From CAYIBD01 sp964361655 (lineage in GTDB: Bacteria > Patescibacteriota > Minisyncoccia > Sungbacterales > SURF-37): a DNA stretch of 8,919 nucleotides. Location of the stretch: positions 1-8,919 of the forward strand of contig CAYIBD010000030.1 in NCBI GenBank assembly GCA_964361655.1, written 5' to 3'. A model generated the notes under the pieces. That model searched no databases. It saw only the letters and a program-made list of their open reading frames with translations, and was not told where the DNA came from. This document shows positions 5,369 to 8,919 of the stretch, piece after piece. The position numbers were made by a program, and so were the translations under genes. Each line of letters opens with the position of its first letter. Positions within the stretch are counted from its first letter, which is position 1.

Positions 5369-6255
5369 TGATGGGTCGAGACATGAGGAAGCCATACTGG
5401 ATTCTTTTCGGTCCAGAAAAAAACTGGAAAATAGCATTTAAGCAAGGGGGTATCTGGGGCGTTAAACGGCCTCTCTACTCTGAATGGAAGGCATTAGAGC
5501 CTGGAGATTGTGTGTTTTTCTTTGCCACTAAACCAATCAGTGGTGTAATCGGGGTTGGGAGAATTCAAACTAAATTTATTCAGGATAAACCACTGTGGCC
5601 CGATGAAATAGCTATTGGGAAAGTACTTTACCCGTATCGATTTGAATTCCACGTTGATTATGTGCTTGAACAAGATCGCTGGGAAAGCGATAGGATTAAA
5701 GTACCTCTGACCATCCAAGAGATGCGTAGGGGAATCAACCTTCTGCTTGAAAGATCGGTCGCCAACTTATATGAAGCGTTCTCCATAAAATTCAGCTATT
5801 CGATTTCTAATGCAGAGAAAACCAGGCTGCCACCAACGGAATCTTTCCAACCCGAACGATCCACAGCAGATCATAGTAGTATTCAAGAGGTCGTATTTCA
5901 AATTGGCGAACTTAACCGCTTGATTAGCGAGAAAGAGTATCCCGTAGAAAACGAAAGGTTAGATGTTGTCTGGAGGCGTGTTGAGAAAAGTGTACCTACA
6001 TATGTATTTGAGATCCAGGTCGGTGGTGATATCTATCACGCCCTCGGAAAGTTAAAACATGCATATGATCTTTGGAATAGCAACATTTTTCTTATAGCCC
6101 GGGAAGGGGATATGGAAATCGCCAGCGCTCTCTTAAGTGGAACTTTTCACGAGATTCAAGATAAAATAAAGAAAATCACGATTGAGAAGATTCAAGAATT
6201 GTATGTGCAAAAGCGCAAATGGGTTGATATTGAAAAAGAGGTGGGATTACTCTGA
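5368..6255 (+). CDS. EVE-domain protein with C-terminal nuclease-like domain; putative modification-dependent restriction factor
   Basis: A 295-residue protein. Residues 9-143 resemble an EVE/PUA-like domain: YWILFGPEKNW, IWGVKR, LEPGDCVFFFA, ISGVIGVGRI, KPLWPDEIAIGKVLYPYRF. EVE domains are known to read modified bases in DNA or RNA. After a linker (about 145-172), residues 173-295 form an alpha/beta domain with LDVVWRRVEKSVPTYVFEIQV. Its Asp199 ... Glu215-x-Gln217 arrangement, followed by ALGKLKHAYDLWNSNIFL, recalls a PD-(D/E)xK nuclease core in which the usual Lys is Gln or has moved to Lys228/Lys230. The inference is a single-protein type-IV-like restriction enzyme; RNA targeting or a non-catalytic binder are alternatives. 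Start 5368 overlaps the previous stop (TAATG); 5371 and 5383 are alternatives, and 5347 is unlikely. The gene is markedly AT-rich, suggesting transfer. Confidence 0.75.
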   Translation: MMGRDMRKPYWILFGPEKNWKIAFKQGGIWGVKRPLYSEWKALEPGDCVFFFATKPISGVIGVGRIQTKFIQDKPLWPDEIAIGKVLYPYRFEFHVDYVLEQDRWESDRIKVPLTIQEMRRGINLLLERSVANLYEAFSIKFSYSISNAEKTRLPPTESFQPERSTADHSSIQEVVFQIGELNRLISEKEYPVENERLDVVWRRVEKSVPTYVFEIQVGGDIYHALGKLKHAYDLWNSNIFLIAREGDMEIASALLSGTFHEIQDKIKKITIEKIQELYVQKRKWVDIEKEVGLL

Positions 6256-6373
6256 TGGGCACACAGTAAATTTTCAAGATGGAAAGCCGAAGGCAGAGCA
6301 TCAATACAGCAAAATGGAAATTCAGAAGGAAGTAAAGAAAATCAAGGAAGCACTCAAGAACATTACGCTTTAG
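6203..6373 (+). CDS. Doubtful small ORF or gene remnant after the EVE gene
   Basis: The frame is open from before 6203 and ends at TAG 6371-6373. The part not overlapping the EVE gene reads DYSDGHTVNFQDGKPKAEHQ and then a Lys/Glu-rich helix (MEIQKEVKKIKEALKNI). That composition looks like real protein rather than noise: amphipathic, with codons similar to the AT-rich island. The start is unclear: ATG 6203 overlaps the EVE gene by 53 bp, TTG 6224 and TTG 6230 are alternatives, and there is no ribosome site. It may be a small helical protein of the island, the tail of a larger lost gene, or spurious. It ends 5 bp before the TrxB start. Confidence 0.35.
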   Translation: MCKSANGLILKKRWDYSDGHTVNFQDGKPKAEHQYSKMEIQKEVKKIKEALKNITL

Positions 6374-6378
6374 TACCT

Positions 6379-7392
6379 ATGACGTATGATCTCATCATCA
6401 TCGGTGGCGGGCCGGCGGCCGTAGGCGCCGGAGTCTATGCCGCCCGGAAAAGACTGAAGACCCTTTTGATTACCGAGTCCTTTGGCGGGCAGTCCATGGT
6501 CTCGGACAATGTTGAGAACTGGATTGGCGAGAAAATGCTCACCGGCTTTGATTTGGCCAAGAAGCTCGAAGAGCACGTTCGGGCCCAGGAATCCATTGAG
6601 ATCAAGATGCCCGAACGCGTGACCAAGATCTCGGAGATCCCTTGCGCCGACGGCTCGCCTTCGCCCGCTGGCTTCGGCGGAGCAAGGAAACGTCTGTGCG
6701 ATTTTCTAGTTGAAACCGACAAAGGCGGTCGCTACGAGACCAAAGCCGTTATCGTGACCTCCGGTTCGCGGCGCAGACGACTTAGCGTGCCCGGCGAGGA
6801 CACGTTCGAGGGGAGAGGGGTGGCATATTGCAGCACCTGCGACGCGCCCGTATTTGCCGGCAAGCGCGTGGCAGTGGTTGGCGGCGGCAATGCCGGGCTT
6901 GAAGCAGTTGTGGATCTCTTTCCCTACGCCACAGAGATCTACCTTCTGCACCGCGGCGACCGATTGAAGGGTGATCCCGTCACCCAGGAACAGGTCAAAA
7001 CCAATCCGAAAGTCAAGATTATCTTAAACGCCGAGACCCAGGAGGTCCTGGGCGATAAGTTCGTTACCGGCCTCCGCTACAGGGACAAAGTGAGCGGTGA
7101 GTCGAAGGAGCTGCCGCTTGACGGCGTATTTGTTGAGATCGGCGCAGTGCCGAATTCCGAAATAGTGAAAGGTCTGGTTGAACTTAACCAATTCGGCGAG
7201 GTTGTCATTGACCATAAAACGAGCGCAACTACAAAACCAGGCATCTTTGCTGCCGGCGACGTCACCGACGAGCTCTACAAGCAAAACAACATCTCGGCTG
7301 GCGATGGCATCACCGCCGCCCTCTCGGCCTATGGCTATCTCCTGGGGTTGAAGAAACGAACCGTTGCGGCTGAACTGCCAGATTCGAAATGA
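6379..7392 (+). CDS. trxB: Thioredoxin-reductase-like flavoprotein
   Basis: A 337-residue two-domain pyridine-nucleotide disulfide oxidoreductase. It shows the FAD Rossmann motif IIIGGGPAAVGAGVYAAR (6-23), the active site YCSTCDAP (Cys151, Cys154), the nicotinamide-nucleotide motif VVGGGNAGLEA (167-177) and the second FAD motif GIFAAGDVTDE (288-298). It should pass electrons from NAD(P)H through FAD to a thioredoxin or glutaredoxin, feeding the glutaredoxin at 1360 and indirectly CcdA. Two things are odd. The classical HRRD...RA NADPH segment reads HRGDRLKGD (191-199), lacking the second Arg, so NADH or another donor is possible. Also, residues about 88-107 (PCADGSPSPAGFGGARKRLC) are an insertion encoded by a palindrome. 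The gene is again GC-rich like the redox cluster, so the EVE island appears inserted between them. No clear ribosome site precedes ATG 6379. Confidence 0.92.
   Translation: MTYDLIIIGGGPAAVGAGVYAARKRLKTLLITESFGGQSMVSDNVENWIGEKMLTGFDLAKKLEEHVRAQESIEIKMPERVTKISEIPCADGSPSPAGFGGARKRLCDFLVETDKGGRYETKAVIVTSGSRRRRLSVPGEDTFEGRGVAYCSTCDAPVFAGKRVAVVGGGNAGLEAVVDLFPYATEIYLLHRGDRLKGDPVTQEQVKTNPKVKIILNAETQEVLGDKFVTGLRYRDKVSGESKELPLDGVFVEIGAVPNSEIVKGLVELNQFGEVVIDHKTSATTKPGIFAAGDVTDELYKQNNISAGDGITAALSAYGYLLGLKKRTVAAELPDSK
6640..6687. repeat. REP-like palindrome inserted in frame within trxB
   Basis: CCTTGC (6640-6645) pairs with GCAAGG (6682-6687), and GCCGA (6646-6650) pairs with TCGGC (6674-6678), leaving GGA bulged on the right arm and a GC-rich interior. 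It encodes the extra Gly/Ser/Pro-rich segment of TrxB where the family normally has a short strand connection. It resembles palindromic elements that sit in frame in proteins, such as those described in Rickettsia. No second copy of the exact sequence is in this window. Confidence 0.55.
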
Positions 7393-7660
7393 CCCCGCAC
7401 CAATTTTGCGGGATCAGATATTGGCGAGACGCTTCGCGCTCCCAGGGATGCGCTACTCGCGCCCGCATCTCGCAGGTATTAACAGCATCCGTGGTTGGCA
7501 AGCAGTTACTTTTTGGGTTGGCAAAATTGGTACGGGGTTCTATTGTTGGCAGCCGCTCGGACTACGCCTCCGGCTTGTCCTCGCGGGCCAACAATGAAAG
7601 CGGAGCCCGGCTGTGGAGAAGGCCGAAAATCATCTGGCCAAGCGATCGGCGTAAGGGCGG
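7393..7660. repeat. Non-coding block of nested inverted repeats
   Basis: About 270 bp with no credible gene. (a) ACCCCGCACCAATTTTGC (7392-7409) and GCAAAATTGGTACGGGGT (7521-7538) are reverse complements with one mismatch, 111 bp apart. (b) Inside this, GCGAGA (7424-7429) pairs with TCTCGC (7468-7473) around a GC-rich core. (c) To the right, ATTGTTGGC (7542-7550) pairs with GCCAACAAT (7587-7595), enclosing AGCCG (7551-7555) and CGGCT (7571-7575). CCCGC and GCGGG (7394-7398 and 7408-7412) could also form a small local hairpin after trxB. The arrangement looks like several REP/MITE-like palindromic elements side by side. None has a clear terminator T tract, and no transposase is nearby. Confidence 0.7.
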
Positions 7661-7689
7661 TTGCATGGTAGCAACTGCTACGGTATGCT
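7661..7689 (+). promoter_or_regulatory. Putative antitoxin promoter with palindromic operator in its spacer
   Basis: TTGCAT (7661-7666) and TATGCT (7684-7689) are 17 bp apart, and the antitoxin ATG at 7696 follows 6 nt after the -10, so the transcript would be leaderless. The spacer holds GTAGC (7668-7672), AACT, GCTAC (7677-7681), extended by GCAT (7663-7666) and ATGC (7685-7688). An operator between -35 and -10 is what autoregulated toxin-antitoxin operons use. The boxes match the consensus only in part. Confidence 0.5.
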
Positions 7690-7695
7690 AGCGCC

Positions 7696-7914
7696 ATGGC
7701 AAAAGTTCCGACCAAGGACATTCAGACCCTCTCCCGCGCCTTTGGGTTCCGCACCAAGCGGGAGTTTGTCGAGGACGCCGTGGTCGAGAAGGTGCGGCGC
7801 TTGAAGGCGTTCCTCTTTTCGCGGGTGGCGGAGCGGGTGCGGCGGGGCATCGCGCGGGCGGGCTTAGACGAAGGAGACGTCCTTCGCGATTTTGAACGCT
7901 CCCGCCGTCCATGA
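7696..7914 (+). CDS. Putative antitoxin of a PIN toxin-antitoxin pair
   Basis: A 72-residue, strongly basic protein. The N-terminal half (TLSRAFGFRTKREFVEDAVV, about residues 11-30) looks like a ribbon-helix-helix or related DNA-binding segment of small antitoxins. The C-terminal helix (GLDEGDVLRDFERSR, about 56-70) resembles the toxin-binding tail common in antitoxins next to PIN domains. The stop overlaps the ATG of the PIN gene (ATGA), the classic antitoxin-first, coupled layout. It probably neutralised the toxin and repressed its own promoter at the palindrome upstream. Since the toxin is broken, it is now an orphan antitoxin. The family match is by pattern, not by a named motif, so the identification depends largely on context. 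Confidence 0.65.
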   Translation: MAKVPTKDIQTLSRAFGFRTKREFVEDAVVEKVRRLKAFLFSRVAERVRRGIARAGLDEGDVLRDFERSRRP

Positions 7915-8090
7915 TTCGCATCGTCGTGGGTGCCAATGTCATCCTCTCGGCGCTTCTAGGCGGAAGCGCCCGTTTTGTACTCTTCGATCCGCGATTTGAA
8001 TTTGCGACAACGCAATTCACCCTGGCCTAGGTGCGGTGGTATCTCCCCAAACTTTCCATCGATCCACCCGCGAAGTGGGGCATGCGTTAA
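7911..8090 (+). pseudogene. PIN-domain toxin, inactivated remnant
   Basis: The frame starts MIRIVVGANVILSALLGGSA, and after FEFATTQFTLA a TAG (8028-8030) interrupts it. It resumes with VRWYLPKLSIDPPAKWGMR to TAA at 8088-8090. VapC-type PIN ribonucleases start with (I/V)VxDANV-(I/L)-(I/L)-S-ALL and continue TLEEV-xx-YLPKLS. Two lesions are visible: the first catalytic Asp is Gly (GGT at 7929, one transition from GAT), and the Glu expected before VRWYL is TAG, one base from GAG. The remaining half of the domain, with the other acidic residues, is absent after 8090. The toxin is therefore dead three ways. Only a 39-residue peptide would be made if translated. It overlaps the antitoxin by 4 bp. 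Confidence 0.75.
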
Positions 8091-8258
8091 ATAAGTCCGC
8101 AATATTGGGTGGGGGGGGCTGTTCTAAAAGCCAGTATTCAAGGCATTTTGCTGGTATCAAAACAGAGGGAAAATAATGCGATTTTTATGGGTAGGCCGAA
8201 TAAATGGCTTAAACCCGATAGCATAATGACGTTCCCGGAAGGAAATTGTCCGCGGCAC
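8091..8258. other. Gene-free spacer with a G8 run
   Basis: No credible gene was seen on either strand. It starts where the PIN homology ends, has a run of eight G at 8111-8118 (GGGTGGGGGGGG counting the preceding bases), is otherwise AT-rich, and leads into the strong promoter at 8259. An open frame of 60 codons at 8109-8291 starts in the G run and shows no protein-like features. Confidence 0.5.
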
Positions 8259-8287
8259 TTGACATATAATTTTTATAGGTGTATAAT
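8259..8287 (+). promoter_or_regulatory. Perfect-consensus sigma70 promoter
   Basis: TTGACA (8259-8264), 17-bp AT-rich spacer, TATAAT (8282-8287): both boxes match the consensus 6/6 with the optimal spacing. Transcription should start near 8294. No ORF with a protein-like sequence follows until 8733, so the product is either a non-coding RNA or a long 5' leader. Confidence 0.85.
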
Positions 8288-8293
8288 ATAGGT

Positions 8294-8717
8294 GTGAATA
8301 GTGGATCGGGTCAGAACCTTGGAATCTGAATAAAACTTCTTGGGAAGCCGAAATGGTTCGACTCCGCTCACCATCATGAGCTTGTCGGATAAGGCCACCC
8401 AAGGACCCAGCCCCAGTTTCTGAAGAAACTGAAGCTGGATAAACTTTCTTTAGAGGAGAGAGTCGGGCAGCGAAGTCCCGCAAAGCTTCGTAGTAAGCGG
8501 CCAGCAGGATTCTCTTCTCTTGACCGCTTATTTGTTTGGTCAGAAACCGGGAAGGATTATGGAGAGGGGGGAGTAGCGCTGATCCGGGCTATCAACAACA
8601 TTGTTTCGGCCCGCTGCATCCAGCGTTGGAAGACCTATCTCCATAATCCTCTCCGGTTAGCGGAGAGTACCTTGACTGGCGGGCACAACGCCCGCACCGC
8701 TCCGGCGGGAACCGGAT
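8294..8717 (+). ncRNA. Candidate large structured RNA (or structured leader), unknown class
   Basis: About 420 nt downstream of the perfect promoter hold a chain of stem-loops. A: CCTTGG (8317-8322) with CCAAGG (8399-8404), extended by GGGT (8308-8311) with ACCC (8405-8408), enclosing ATGGT/ACCAT (8353-8357/8370-8374). B: CAGTTTC-TGAA-GAAACTG (8414-8431) inside CCAGC/GCTGG (8407-8411/8434-8438). C: CGAAG/CTTCG around 8471-8490. D: TAAGCGG/CCGCTTA (8494-8500/8524-8530). E: a 13-bp perfect arm pair (8553-8565 with 8638-8650) enclosing CGCTG/CAGCG (8577-8581/8621-8625) and CGGGC/GCCCG (8585-8589/8609-8613). F: CCGGTT/AACCGG (8653-8658/8710-8715), CGGAG/CTCCG (8661-8665/8700-8704) and GCGGGC/GCCCGC (8679-8684/8690-8695). 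I do not see the conserved cores of RNase P RNA, tmRNA or SRP RNA. There is no T-rich terminator, so the 3' end is uncertain. Confidence 0.5.
8553..8650. repeat. 13-bp perfect inverted repeat (stem E)
   Basis: AGGATTATGGAGA (8553-8565) and TCTCCATAATCCT (8638-8650) are exact reverse complements, 72 bp apart, with two further nested stems inside. This is the longest perfect arm in the structured region. It could be the central helix of an RNA or the end of a small palindromic element. Confidence 0.8.
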
Positions 8718-8732
8718 AATGGGGGGTGTGAG

Positions 8733-8919
8733 ATGAAAAGTCGATTGGCTATCTTCGGTAGCATCGCCTTGTTCGTGGTGGTCCTCTTCGGGGTCATTGC
8801 CTTCCTCTTCGTATCGAAGGGGAGGAAGATGACTCAAGAGGAGGTGGCAGTCACCTCAGCGAATGAAAATTTTGGGATCATCCTGTTAATTCGGTTGATG
8901 AACATGCCCATTGCACACC
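8733..8919 (+). CDS. Small membrane-anchored protein, N-terminus only (partial)
   Basis: ATG 8733 opens a frame that runs off the window after 62 codons. It starts MKSRLAIFGSIALFVVVLFG and stays hydrophobic to about residue 28 (one membrane helix or signal anchor). A basic SKGRKM then gives way to a short polar segment and a second mildly hydrophobic stretch (FGIILLIRLMNM, about 49-60). GGGGGG at 8721-8726 is a possible, atypical ribosome site 6 nt upstream. It lies directly after the structured RNA candidate, so it may be expressed from the promoter at 8259 with that region as a leader. Too little is present to assign a function. Confidence 0.6.
   Translation, partial: MKSRLAIFGSIALFVVVLFGVIAFLFVSKGRKMTQEEVAVTSANENFGIILLIRLMNMPIAH

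Noticed and set aside
7389..7691. 100-codon open frame starting at the trxB stop (ATGA overlap)
   Set aside because: It runs through the nested inverted repeats, and its product has repeat-like composition with many Ser/Arg and no recognisable fold. The frame is a by-product of GC-rich palindromes.
8109..8291. 60-codon open frame before the strong promoter
   Set aside because: Starts inside a G8 run, has no ribosome site and no protein-like pattern, and ends within the promoter.
8447..8470. GAGGAGAGAGTCGGGC as RNase P RNA core
   Set aside because: Resembles GAGGAAAGTCCGGGC only loosely, and the other conserved blocks and the P1 pairing of the two ends were not found.
8538..8558. GGTCAGAAACCGGGAAGG as an SRP RNA apical motif
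   Set aside because: The spacing and the matching GCAGCC strand are absent; the resemblance is limited to a few bases.
8592..8837. Minus-strand open frame of 81 codons
   Set aside because: Antisense to the structured region and to the start of the membrane protein, with no family features.
7393..8919. CRISPR array
   Set aside because: Repeats here are inverted and dissimilar; no regularly spaced direct repeats or cas genes occur in the window.

Overview
The window reads as a chromosomal segment of an uncultured bacterium, most like a Patescibacteria/CPR (Parcubacteria-type) genome. This rests on the gene mix (DUF3179, DUF3105, a minimal CcdA, a TlpA-like redoxin and a small glutaredoxin packed together), on mostly weak or absent Shine-Dalgarno sites, and on intergenic palindromes and a short tandem repeat. 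It is an inference: no rRNA or other marker gene is present. UGA acts as a stop codon. All credible genes lie on the + strand.

Layout. (1) 1-174: C-terminal end of a subtilisin-like S8 peptidase. (2) 261-1169: a single-pass membrane protein with a carboxypeptidase-regulatory-like beta-sandwich. (3) 1320-5148: a thiol/disulfide and metal-stress cluster made of glutaredoxin, an ArsR repressor with a perfect 13-4-13 palindromic operator, a DUF3179 protein (frameshifted near its end), a 32-residue Cys-rich peptide, a TlpA-like thioredoxin, CcdA and a DUF3105 protein. (4) 5174-6373: an AT-rich island with a four-Cys mini-protein and an EVE-domain protein carrying a nuclease-like C-terminal domain, probably a modification-dependent restriction factor. 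(5) 6379-7392: a thioredoxin-reductase-like flavoprotein with an in-frame palindrome insertion. (6) 7393-7660: non-coding DNA packed with nested inverted repeats. (7) 7661-8090: a toxin-antitoxin remnant with an intact antitoxin, its promoter/operator, and a PIN toxin with a mutated catalytic Asp and a nonsense codon. (8) 8091-8732: a stretch with no credible ORF that begins with a near-perfect promoter (TTGACA-17-TATAAT) and continues as about 430 nt of consecutive stem-loops, a candidate large structured RNA. (9) 8733-end: start of a small membrane protein.

How the genes fit together (inference from known families): TrxB and glutaredoxin/thioredoxin would supply cytoplasmic reducing power, CcdA would carry electrons across the membrane, and the TlpA-like protein would use them outside the membrane. 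The DUF3179 and DUF3105 proteins, both membrane-anchored with outward domains, are likely further clients or metal/redox factors. ArsR, which carries four cysteines, probably controls at least its own operon through the palindrome. The EVE/nuclease island and the PIN system are accessory defence or toxin-antitoxin elements at the edges of this core.
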